Of a DNA stretch of 12,233 bases, positions 6,951 through 12,233 are shown one piece after another. The notes under the pieces are model-generated. The model saw only the letters and a list, made by a program, of their open reading frames with translations, made no database searches and was not told the DNA's origin. Within the stretch, counting starts at the first letter, position 1. Each line of letters begins with the position of its first letter. The stretch lies in contig JAOPZO010000413.1 in the NCBI GenBank assembly GCA_025964065.1, positions 1-12,233 on the forward strand, in the 5' to 3' direction. The stretch comes from Solirubrobacterales bacterium (GTDB taxonomy: Bacteria; Actinomycetota; Thermoleophilia; Solirubrobacterales; Solirubrobacteraceae). A program made the translations under genes and the position numbers.

Positions 6951-7111
6951 CGGCCCGGTCCGGGGTCGGTCCCGCTCGCGGGCTCGGCGGCGCTGATGGC
7001 CTGCCCGAACTCCGCGCACGCCTCGTTGCGGCACTCCCAGCCGTGCTCCGGCCCGGCGAGCGCGGTGGTCGCAGGTTGGCCGCAGGTGGGACAGGTCGGG
7101 GCGTCGGGCAT
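6947..7111 (-). CDS. Small zinc-ribbon protein, 54 aa, hypothetical
   Basis: A 54-residue protein with two cysteine knuckles: CPTCGQ (Cys7, Cys10) and CRNEAC (Cys27, Cys32), spaced like a small zinc ribbon, followed by an acidic/Gly/Pro tail. Such mini-ribbons often bind nucleic acid or partner proteins, but no specific function can be given. The ATG at 7111 is chosen because an in-frame upstream ATG at 7186 would overlap the start and promoter of the divergent SDR gene. It lies between two plus-strand SDR genes, converging on the first with a 4-bp stop-to-stop overlap (CTAG). GTACAGC lies 7-13 nt upstream but lacks the final T of TANNNT. The paired cysteines argue for a real gene; the short length keeps confidence moderate. 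Confidence 0.6.
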   Translation of the reverse strand: MPDAPTCPTCGQPATTALAGPEHGWECRNEACAEFGQAISAAEPASGTDPGPGR

Positions 7112-7172
7112 GCGTGGGCTGTACCCGCCACCGCGCAACTCGCCCAGGTGCTGTGCGCATCCGCACGGAACG

Positions 7173-7178
7173 TAAGCT
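7173..7178 (+). promoter_or_regulatory. -10-like TAAGCT, 6 nt before the second SDR gene
   Basis: TAAGCT matches TANNNT and precedes the ATG at 7185 by 6 nt. About 15 bp upstream is a short inverted repeat GTGCG-CATC-CGCAC (7153-7166) at roughly the -35 position. No Shine-Dalgarno is present, so a leaderless transcript is likely. The gap to the divergent zinc-ribbon gene is 73 bp. Confidence 0.5.
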
Positions 7179-7184
7179 GGGTCC

Positions 7185-7955
7185 ATGTCCACCACGCGCA
7201 GCCTCGAAGGAACCGTCGCCCTCGTCACCGGCGCCTCGAGCGGCATCGGCGACGCCACCGCCCGGGAGCTCGCAGCGCACGGCGCCGCGGTCGCACTCCT
7301 CGCCCGACGGGCGGACCGCCTCGACGCGCTCGCGGAGGAGCTCCGCGCCTCGGGCGCGACCGCGCTGGCGATCGAGGCGGACATCACCGACCGTGCCCAG
7401 GCCGAGGCGGCGGTGCAGCGGACGGTCGACGAGCTCGGTCGCCTGGACGTCGTCGTGAACAACGCGGGCGTGATGCTCCTCGGGCCGATCGCCGACGCCC
7501 CGGTCGAGGAGTGGCAGCGCATGGTCGAGCTCAACGTCCTGGGGCTCCTCTACGTCGCGAAGGCCGCGCTCCCCCACCTCCTGACCGCCGCCGCGGGCGA
7601 GCCGCGTCGCGCGGCGGACCTCGTCAACGTGTCCTCCGTCGCGGGCCGCCAGGTCCGGCTCGGCAGCGGCGTCTACAACGCCACGAAGCACGCGGTCGGG
7701 GCGTTCAGCGAGTCGCTGCGCCAGGAGGTCACGAACCGTCACGTCCGCGTCTCGCTCGTCGAGCCCGGGGCGGTCGACACCGAACTGGCCGGCCACAACC
7801 GCCCTGAGGTGCTCGAGGGGCTCGAGAAGCGCTTCGCCGACATGGAGCGCCTCGAGGCCCGGGACGTCGCCGACGCGGTCGCCTACATCGTCACCCGCCC
7901 CCGGCACGTGGCGATCAACGAGCTCCTCATCCGACCCACGGAGCAGCAGCAGTAG
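7185..7955 (+). CDS. Short-chain dehydrogenase/reductase (classical SDR, probably NADP-dependent)
   Basis: 256 residues, cytoplasmic. Complete classical SDR signature: TGASSGIG (15-22), Arg41-Arg42 after strand 2 (LLARRADRL) indicating NADP(H), EADITD (64-69), NNAG (92-95), Asn117 in LNVLG, Ser151 in VNVSSVAG, Tyr164 and Lys168 in YNATK, then VEPGAVDTEL (192-201), typical of the YdfG/clavaldehyde reductase-like group of broad-specificity hydroxyacid or aldehyde reductases. The C-terminus INELLIRPTEQQQ is the usual end of that group. It follows the zinc-ribbon gene divergently; no partner enzyme in the window suggests a substrate. Downstream it converges on the HTH-like gene across a 171-bp gap containing a strong hairpin. 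Confidence 0.92.
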   Translation: MSTTRSLEGTVALVTGASSGIGDATARELAAHGAAVALLARRADRLDALAEELRASGATALAIEADITDRAQAEAAVQRTVDELGRLDVVVNNAGVMLLGPIADAPVEEWQRMVELNVLGLLYVAKAALPHLLTAAAGEPRRAADLVNVSSVAGRQVRLGSGVYNATKHAVGAFSESLRQEVTNRHVRVSLVEPGAVDTELAGHNRPEVLEGLEKRFADMERLEARDVADAVAYIVTRPRHVAINELLIRPTEQQQ

Positions 7956-7984
7956 CCGGACGGCCCGGGGCGTGCTGGCAGTCC

Positions 7985-8010
7985 GGTGCGCCGCGAACCG
8001 GCGGCGCACC
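7985..8010. terminator. GC-rich hairpin between convergent genes, possible bidirectional terminator
   Basis: GGTGCGCCGC-GAACCG-GCGGCGCACC is a perfect 10-bp stem with a 6-nt loop, 29 bp after the second SDR stop and 117 bp after the end of the minus-strand HTH gene. An outer GTCCG/CGGAC pairing (7981-7985 and 8013-8017) can extend it with a bulge. There is no U-tract on either strand, as is common in very GC-rich actinobacteria. Further on, GCCGGCGTGGA occurs twice with a 13-nt period (8035-8045, 8048-8058), with GCCGGC arms able to form a second small hairpin. The rest of the 171-bp gap shows nothing else. Confidence 0.45.
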
Positions 8011-8126
8011 GTCGGACGGCGGGCCGGGCGGCACGCCGGCGTGGACAGCCGGCGTGGAACGTGGCGTCTGGCGCACCGTCCCACGCCCGCTCTCGGCGGC
8101 TCGCCGCGCCCGCCGCGCCGCCCGCT

Positions 8127-8414
8127 TCAGAACGCAGCATCGCGCGCCACTCCCTCCTTCGGCTTGAGCGGCGCGAGGACGCCCTCGCGCACGAGCACGT
8201 CCCGCACGTCGAACGCGTCGAGGCCGGTGACGCGCGCGATCTCGGGGATCGCCGCGCCGGAGCGGTGCGCCGCCGCGATCGCCGTGGCCTGTCCCTGCTT
8301 CGCTTCGGCGAGGCGGAGGGCCGCGGCCCGCAGCGCCCGCTGGGTCGTGAGGCGCAGGGACGACGGCACCGCGCGCGTGCCGCCGGCCCCGCCTCCTTCG
8401 TCCCCTGGAGTCAT
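8127..8414 (-). CDS. Small helix-turn-helix-like protein coupled to the radical SAM gene
   Basis: 95 residues. A Gly-rich start (1-17) is followed by an Ala-rich basic helix (about 20-48) and a segment at about 55-78, IPEIARVTGLDAFDVRDVLVREG, that reads as a helix-turn-helix (helix, VTGL turn, recognition-like helix), as in small DNA-binding or MerR/sigma-like folds; the C-terminus is basic. No family name can be assigned. The ATG at 8414 has a good Shine-Dalgarno (AGGAG, 6 nt away) that overlaps the stop codon of the upstream radical SAM gene, so the two are co-transcribed and probably translationally coupled. It should therefore share the SOS-type control seen upstream of the radical SAM gene. 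It might be an autoregulator or a DNA-binding partner of the enzyme; both are inferences. Confidence 0.7.
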   Translation of the reverse strand: MTPGDEGGGAGGTRAVPSSLRLTTQRALRAAALRLAEAKQGQATAIAAAHRSGAAIPEIARVTGLDAFDVRDVLVREGVLAPLKPKEGVARDAAF

Positions 8415-8420
8415 CGTGCG

Positions 8421-8426
8421 CTCCTA
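8421..8426 (-). promoter_or_regulatory. Shine-Dalgarno TAGGAG overlapping the radical SAM stop codon
   Basis: TAGGAG on the minus strand contains the TAG stop (8424-8426) of the radical SAM gene and a strong AGGAG 6 nt before the ATG at 8414. It is one of few good ribosome sites in the window and indicates coupling of the two genes. Confidence 0.65.
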
Positions 8427-10619
8427 GAACAGCGCCTTCTGCAGCCCGATCTCGGGAACTCGCCGCGCCGCCACCTCGCGGGCGTCCCGTGCGCGGTGGT
8501 CCCCCGGAGCGCCCCCGGGTCCTCCGGAACCAGCGCTCTCGGCCGCGCCTGCGGTTCCCGCGGTCGCGCCGTCACGCGCGCCGCCCGAGTCCGCCCCGTC
8601 GTTGCGGTCTGCTCCCTCGCTCTCGAGCGTCGGCTCAGCGTGCGCGCCGCCGCGGCCGTCGGCCAGCGGCGGCCCCGGGTCGACGTTCCGCAACTGGAAG
8701 TCGGGATCGCGGGAGAACGGCTTGGCCGGCGGGGCCCCCGAGGTGCGAAGGAGCGCCGCGAGGCGCCGGCGCTCGCCCGCCGGGGCGTACGCGCCGCCGG
8801 CGTAGAGCTCCTCGTACAGCGGCACGAGGTCGGGGCGCTGGGAGCGCAGCCAGTCCATGAAGACGCCACGGACCTCCCCGCGCAGGTGCAGCGCGAGCCC
8901 ACCGATGCCCGTCGCTCCCGCATCGGCGGCGGCCGCCAGCAGGTCCTCGACCTGCCGGGGATCGTCGTTGATCCCCGGCATCAGTGGCGCGATGAGGATG
9001 CCCGTGGGGATCCCGTTGCGGTTGAGCTCGGCCACCGCCTCCAGACGCGCGCGGGGGTTCGGCGTGTGCGGCTCCGTATCGCGCCACGCCTTCTTGTCGA
9101 GCGTCGGGATCGAGAGGTTCGCGGTGAAGGACGCCACCTCCGCGATCTCCTTCATGAACGCCATGTCCCGGACCAGCAGCGGCGACTTCGTCAGCACCGA
9201 GCTCGGCGTTCGCGCGTCACGGAGCGCCTCCCAGATCCCCGGCATGAGCTTGTACTTCGATTCGACCCACTGGTACGGGTCGGTGTTCGTCCCGAGCGCC
9301 ACGTGCTCCCGGGCCCAGGAGGGTCGACGGAGCTCCGCCCGCAGCACCTCGGGCGCGTTGACCTTGACGACGATCTCCTTCTCGAAGTCGCGGCCGGGAT
9401 TCCACCCGAGGAACTTGTGGGTCGGGCGGGCGAAGCAGTTGTGGCTCACGACCCCGTTCGCGATGAAGTCCCCGGTGCCCGTCGTGATGTCACAGAGCTG
9501 CATGCGACCGAGCGGCTCGATCGAGACGACGCCCAGGTTCTCGTCGGTCCCGATCGCCTGCCCGGCGATGGAGCACTTCCGGCCGATCGCCGGGTCGACG
9601 GTGTGGATGAGACGGAGCTGCTCGACGAGCCCGCCACGAACCTGGACGTCCTGAGGACCATTCGCGCGGCGCATGTCCTCGAGCACGGCGTCGAACCCGA
9701 AGTGGCGTAGGCAGTCCAGCGCCCAGCCGATCAGCACCTCGTCAGCGTTCGCGATGCGGAGGACTGCGACGTTGCGGTGCCCTTCGGCATCGAAGATCCC
9801 TGCGAGGAACCCCTTCCGCCAGGAGTCCGACGGCGACAGGGGCCAGCGGATGAGCTTCTCGGTGCGCTCGAGGTTCGATCGCGCGCCGGTCGAAACCATC
9901 TGCGCCAAGCTGCCGTGCGACTCGACGTGCTGCAGCTCGAGATGACCGACGCCCCATCCAAGGCGGTCGTGGCCGTCGTGGCCGATCGTGCCGTTCGCGC
10001 GAAGCATTCCGCACAACCACCCTCGCCGGTAGTCCTCGTCGTGCGTCGGCGCCTCCGCGAACCGGCCGGTGCCCAGGAGCGTGTCGCTCGGCGTGAGCGA
10101 CGCGCGCTGCAGCGGCCCCTGACCGGCGCCGATCACGTGCTTCCAGCCTCGGTCGCTGAGGAACCGGTGGTCCCCGCTCGCGACGAGCTCGGTCCCGTCG
10201 GCAAGGCTCACCCGATAGGCAGGCTTGGTGGTGGTCCACTTCGCTTGCACGGTCGTCTCCACGAAGCGCCGATACGCCGGACCCTGCTCCGTCCCGATGA
10301 TCCGGTCGCCCGGCTTCAGGTCGGCGATCCGGTGCTGCCGTCCGTCGGCCATCAGGACCGGCGTGTCGGGCGAGACGCAGTAGGAGCACGCGTGCGTGCA
10401 GCCCCGGTACGGATTGATCGTCCAGCGGAACGGCATCCGCGACTGCGGCGGCACGCGATTCAGCACGGACTTGGCGCGGACCTCGTAGAAGCGCGTCTCC
10501 AGCGCTTCGGGAGCGTCGAAGCGCCGCACGACCGCGTCGTCCTTGTAGCCCGGGAGGCTCGCGGCCTCGCCGCCCTCGGGCTCGGTGTCGATCCTCAGGT
10601 TGTCCCAGCGCACGAACAC
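8424..10619 (-). CDS. Intein-containing Rv2578c-family radical SAM protein (spore photoproduct lyase-like)
   Basis: 731-residue precursor; removal of a 314-residue intein (81-394) leaves a 417-residue radical SAM enzyme. The host motif is RGCTHACSY + CFARPTH: Cys73, Cys77 and, after splicing, Cys395 form CX3CX2C for the SAM [4Fe-4S] cluster. Further family blocks are HKFLGWNPGRDFEKEIVVK (401-419), LRRPSWAREHVALGTNTDPYQ (430-450), SVLTKSPLLVRD (474-485), IAPLMPGIND (543-552) and GLALHLRG (574-581). Residues about 650-715 are a Gly/Ala/Asp-rich, probably disordered linker; the end is EIGLQKALF, a candidate sliding-clamp-binding peptide. The family is related to spore photoproduct lyase and uncharacterised biochemically; the mycobacterial member Rv2578c is reported in the LexA regulon. 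A perfect LexA box covers the start. The GTG at 10619 is used here; GTG at 10613 (beginning V/M-RWDNLRI) may be the true start. Followed by the coupled HTH gene. Confidence 0.9.
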   Translation of the reverse strand: MFVRWDNLRIDTEPEGGEAASLPGYKDDAVVRRFDAPEALETRFYEVRAKSVLNRVPPQSRMPFRWTINPYRGCTHACSYCVSPDTPVLMADGRQHRIADLKPGDRIIGTEQGPAYRRFVETTVQAKWTTTKPAYRVSLADGTELVASGDHRFLSDRGWKHVIGAGQGPLQRASLTPSDTLLGTGRFAEAPTHDEDYRRGWLCGMLRANGTIGHDGHDRLGWGVGHLELQHVESHGSLAQMVSTGARSNLERTEKLIRWPLSPSDSWRKGFLAGIFDAEGHRNVAVLRIANADEVLIGWALDCLRHFGFDAVLEDMRRANGPQDVQVRGGLVEQLRLIHTVDPAIGRKCSIAGQAIGTDENLGVVSIEPLGRMQLCDITTGTGDFIANGVVSHNCFARPTHKFLGWNPGRDFEKEIVVKVNAPEVLRAELRRPSWAREHVALGTNTDPYQWVESKYKLMPGIWEALRDARTPSSVLTKSPLLVRDMAFMKEIAEVASFTANLSIPTLDKKAWRDTEPHTPNPRARLEAVAELNRNGIPTGILIAPLMPGINDDPRQVEDLLAAAADAGATGIGGLALHLRGEVRGVFMDWLRSQRPDLVPLYEELYAGGAYAPAGERRRLAALLRTSGAPPAKPFSRDPDFQLRNVDPGPPLADGRGGAHAEPTLESEGADRNDGADSGGARDGATAGTAGAAESAGSGGPGGAPGDHRARDAREVAARRVPEIGLQKALF
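9438..10379 (-). mobile_element. Intein with LAGLIDADG endonuclease domain inside the radical SAM gene
   Basis: 314 in-frame codons. Splicing motifs are complete: Cys1 in CVSPDTPVLMADG (block A, precursor 81-93), block B around SGDHRFL (148-154, His151), block F VVSIEPLGRMQLCDITT (364-380) and block G NGVVSHN (388-394) with penultimate His393 and terminal Asn394; the +1 residue is Cys395 of the host. It is thus a class 1 cis-splicing intein. Between them is a DOD endonuclease: GWLCGMLRANG (200-210) and GFLAGIFDAEG (270-280). The first motif has Asn209 where the catalytic acid is expected, the second has Glu279, so the nuclease may be inactive while splicing is intact. Insertion lies exactly before the third cluster cysteine. 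Intein-bearing members of this protein family are known. Confidence 0.93.
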
Positions 10620-10626
10620 ATGTTCG
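10613..10626. promoter_or_regulatory. LexA (SOS) box over the start of the radical SAM gene
   Basis: CGAACACATGTTCG matches the Gram-positive/actinobacterial LexA box CGAACRNRYGTTCG at every defined position and is a near-perfect palindrome (6-bp arms, 2-bp spacer). It lies in the 46-bp gap between miaB and the radical SAM gene and covers the annotated GTG (10619) and the first base of the alternative GTG (10613), where bound LexA would block transcription or initiation. No second copy was seen elsewhere in the window. Confidence 0.8.
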
Positions 10627-10665
10627 CATGCCGGTCGGACGGACGTGGTGCGGTCGGCGGGGCCC

Positions 10666-12006
10666 TCAGACGAGCGCGCGGGCGAGCAGCGACTCCTCGC
10701 CCATGAGCGTCTGCGAGGAGGCCGAGAGGATCTCGACTCGGACGGTCTCGCCGGGCAGAGCCAGGCCGGTGAAGTTCACGGCCTTGCCGTGGCGGGAGCG
10801 GCCGCGAAGACGGGTCGGGTCCGTGCGCGACGGGCCTTCGACGAGCACCTCGAGGGTGCGGCCGACGAAGCGCTGCGCCCGCTCGTGCCCGCGTCGCTGC
10901 ACGACCTCGACGAGGCGCTGCATCCGCTCCACCTTCTCCTCGTGCGGCACGAGCCCCTCGGTGATCTCGGCCGCCTCGGTCCCGCGGCGCGGCGAGAAGA
11001 CGAACGTGAAGGCGCCGTCGAAGCCGACCTCCTCGACGACCTCGAGCGTCTCGCGGAAGTCCGCCTCGGTCTCCCCCGGGAAGCCGACGATGATGTCGGT
11101 CGTGATCGCGCAGTCCGGGACGTGCTCACGGATGAGCGCGACGCGGTCCATGAAGCGCTCGCGGTTGTACGTCCGCTTCATCGCCTTGAGGATCCGCGAC
11201 GAGCCGGCTTGGAGCGGCAGGTGGATGTGCTCGCAGAGGGACGGCAGCTCCGCGTGAGCGAGGATGACGTCCTCGCGCATGTCCTTCGGGTGCGGGCTCG
11301 TGTAGCGGACACGGTCGATTCCCTCGATCGCGTCGACGGCGCGGAGCAGCTCGGAGAACTGCCGGCGCTCCGGCCGCAGGTCGCGCCCGTAGGCGTTCAC
11401 GTTCTGGCCGAGGAGCGTGATCTCCTTGACGCCGTCGGCCGCCAGGCGCTCGCACTCCGCCAGAAGCGCCTCGAACGGGCGCGAGACCTCGCGGCCACGG
11501 GTGCTCGGGACGATGCAGTAGGAGCAGTTCATGTTGCAGCCGACGGAGATCTGCACCCAGGCCTGGACCTCGCGGGCGCGCTTGGCGGGCAGGTCGCCCG
11601 CGAAGCCCTCGAACTCGAAGTAGCCCTGGGCGGTGAGCGAGTCGGACGTCAGGAACTCGGCGAGCTTGTGGACCTGCCCAGGGCCGAAGGCGACGTCGAC
11701 GAACGGGAACTGCGAGAAGACCTCGTCCTTGACGGACTGCGCCCAGCACCCGCCGACGCCGATGAGCACCTCGGGCCGCTGCTTCTTCACGGCGCTCGCG
11801 TGGCCGAGGTGCGCGACGAATCGCGAGTCGGCCTTCTCCCGGATCGAGCAGGTGTTGAAGAGGATGAGGTCCGCCTCCGCCTGCTCGGCCGCCTCGACGT
11901 AGCCGATCCCCTCGAGCATGCCCTTCATGCGCTCGGAGTCGTGCTCGTTCATCTGGCAGCCGAACGTCGTGACGTGGTAGCGTTTCTGTATACGAGAGGG
12001 AGTCAT
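10666..12006 (-). CDS. miaB: tRNA-2-methylthio-N6-dimethylallyladenosine synthase (methylthiotransferase)
   Basis: Radical SAM enzyme that adds a methylthio group to C2 of i6A37 in tRNA, acting after MiaA. 446 residues from the ATG at 12006. The N-terminal UPF0004 domain has the three cysteines for the auxiliary [4Fe-4S] cluster: FGCQMNE (Cys17), NTCSIRE (Cys53), GGCWAQ (Cys87). The radical SAM core has VGCNMNCSYC (Cys157, Cys161, Cys164), then PSTRGREVSRP, LLGQNVNAYG, HLPLQAGSSRILKAMKR and DIIVGFPGETE. A C-terminal TRAM RNA-binding domain occupies about 380-446. The start is odd: the first eight codons are rich in rare AT-containing codons (ACT, TCT, CGT, ATA, AAA), and the ATG overlaps the ATG of the divergent recombinase. 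Further upstream in-frame starts (to 12060) lie inside the recombinase and are not favoured. The native start may have been replaced by an integrated element. Confidence 0.93.
   Translation of the reverse strand: MTPSRIQKRYHVTTFGCQMNEHDSERMKGMLEGIGYVEAAEQAEADLILFNTCSIREKADSRFVAHLGHASAVKKQRPEVLIGVGGCWAQSVKDEVFSQFPFVDVAFGPGQVHKLAEFLTSDSLTAQGYFEFEGFAGDLPAKRAREVQAWVQISVGCNMNCSYCIVPSTRGREVSRPFEALLAECERLAADGVKEITLLGQNVNAYGRDLRPERRQFSELLRAVDAIEGIDRVRYTSPHPKDMREDVILAHAELPSLCEHIHLPLQAGSSRILKAMKRTYNRERFMDRVALIREHVPDCAITTDIIVGFPGETEADFRETLEVVEEVGFDGAFTFVFSPRRGTEAAEITEGLVPHEEKVERMQRLVEVVQRRGHERAQRFVGRTLEVLVEGPSRTDPTRLRGRSRHGKAVNFTGLALPGETVRVEILSASSQTLMGEESLLARALV
11983..12006. other. Candidate integration junction at the miaB/recombinase overlap
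   Basis: This AT-richer stretch (containing GTATAC at 11988-11993) encodes miaB residues 1-8 on one strand and lies immediately before the serine recombinase ATG on the other. Conserved MiaB sequence begins right after it (RYHVTTFGCQMN). Serine integrases usually sit next to one attachment site, so an attL/attR crossover here would explain the non-native miaB codons. The duplicated site at the far end is outside the window, so this is inference only. Confidence 0.3.
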
Positions 12007-12233
12007 GAGCCGCACGAAGCGTAGGGCCATCGGGGTGACGCGGGTGTCCGTCGAAGGCACTCGGACAGAGCACCGGCTCTATTCCTACGACACCCAGGCC
12101 GAGGCCATCGCCGGGAGCTGCGAGCAGGACGGTCTCGAGCTCGTCTGGGTCGGCAAGGAGCGCGCCGTGTCCGGCGGCTCAGACCTCAGCGGCCGTCCCG
12201 AGCTCTCGCGCGCCCTGGAGGCCGTCGAGCGCG
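12005..12233 (+). CDS. Serine recombinase/integrase, N-terminal part (runs off the window)
   Basis: 76 codons are visible and the frame is open to the window end. The N-terminal resolvase/invertase catalytic domain is recognisable: RAIGVTRVS with catalytic Ser15 and Arg13, SYDTQAEAIAGSCEQDGLELV (28-47; the S-x-x-x-Q helix followed by the next strand), then AVSGGSDLSGRPELSRALEAVE (54-75), the SG...RP...AL pattern of this family. A longer than usual insertion (VEGTRTEHRLY) lies between the catalytic Ser and the Q helix. Such proteins join DNA at specific sites using a 5'-phosphoserine link; a large serine integrase of a phage or integrative element is likely, but the diagnostic C-terminal domains are outside the window. 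The ATG at 12005 has AGAGGGAG just upstream and an in-frame stop at 11978. It is divergent to and overlaps miaB by 2 bp; base composition is somewhat more AT-rich than its neighbours. Confidence 0.85.
   Translation, partial: MSRTKRRAIGVTRVSVEGTRTEHRLYSYDTQAEAIAGSCEQDGLELVWVGKERAVSGGSDLSGRPELSRALEAVER

Noticed and set aside
7112..7186. Longer start (ATG at 7186) for the zinc-ribbon gene, adding a MDPAYVPCGC segment
   Set aside because: It would overlap the start codon and -10 of the divergent SDR; the extra Cys pair is tempting but unsupported.
6072..8084. 670-residue minus-strand open frame across both SDR genes
   Set aside because: Same reason: antisense to two SDRs with complete catalytic motifs, Arg/Gly/Val-rich, no recognisable domain.
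12017..12022. TACGCT on the minus strand as a -10 for miaB
   Set aside because: It lies inside the recombinase coding sequence, 11 nt before the ATG, slightly beyond the spacing of the other five; chance is a reasonable explanation.

Overview
The window is very GC-rich with almost every base in use, strong GC bias at third codon positions and frequent GTG starts. The gene set (actinobacterial-type DapD, an Rv2578c-type radical SAM protein with an intein, a Gram-positive/actinobacterial LexA box, likely leaderless promoters) points to an actinobacterium. A deep-branching lineage such as Thermoleophilia/Solirubrobacterales is my best guess, but that placement is inference. No rRNA, tRNA or CRISPR was seen, and no stretch over 190 bases lacks a gene.

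Layout. Positions 1-2064 (+): 3' part of dapE, overlapping dapC. Positions 2036-4755 (-): miaA, dapF, dapD in transcription order, converging on dapC with a 29-bp tail overlap. Together these give four late steps of the succinylase branch of diaminopimelate/lysine synthesis (DapD, DapC, DapE, DapF) plus the tRNA A37 prenyltransferase. Positions 4943-7955 (+): a FIST-domain protein and two classical short-chain dehydrogenases, with a 54-residue zinc-ribbon protein on the minus strand between the SDRs. Positions 8127-10619 (-): a radical SAM gene interrupted by a 314-residue intein, and a small HTH-like gene behind it with a Shine-Dalgarno overlapping the upstream stop codon. Positions 10666-12006 (-): miaB. 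From 12005 (+): the 5' end of a serine recombinase that diverges from, and overlaps, the miaB start.

Main points. (1) The DapF homologue lacks both catalytic cysteines: Glu79 and Ser214 replace them, although the frame and surrounding motifs are intact. (2) The radical SAM gene carries a perfect LexA (SOS) box over its start. Its intein splits the SAM [4Fe-4S] motif immediately before the third cysteine, and its disordered tail ends in QKALF, which resembles a sliding-clamp-binding peptide. With the coupled HTH gene this looks like a DNA-damage-inducible unit whose radical SAM enzyme needs splicing to become active. (3) Five starts have a TANNNT -10-like hexamer 6-10 nt upstream, consistent with leaderless transcripts. 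For dapF and dapD the TAG of that hexamer is the stop codon of the preceding gene. (4) The recombinase overlaps the miaB start, and the first miaB codons use AT-rich codons unlike the rest, which suggests an integrated element whose edge replaced the miaB 5' end.
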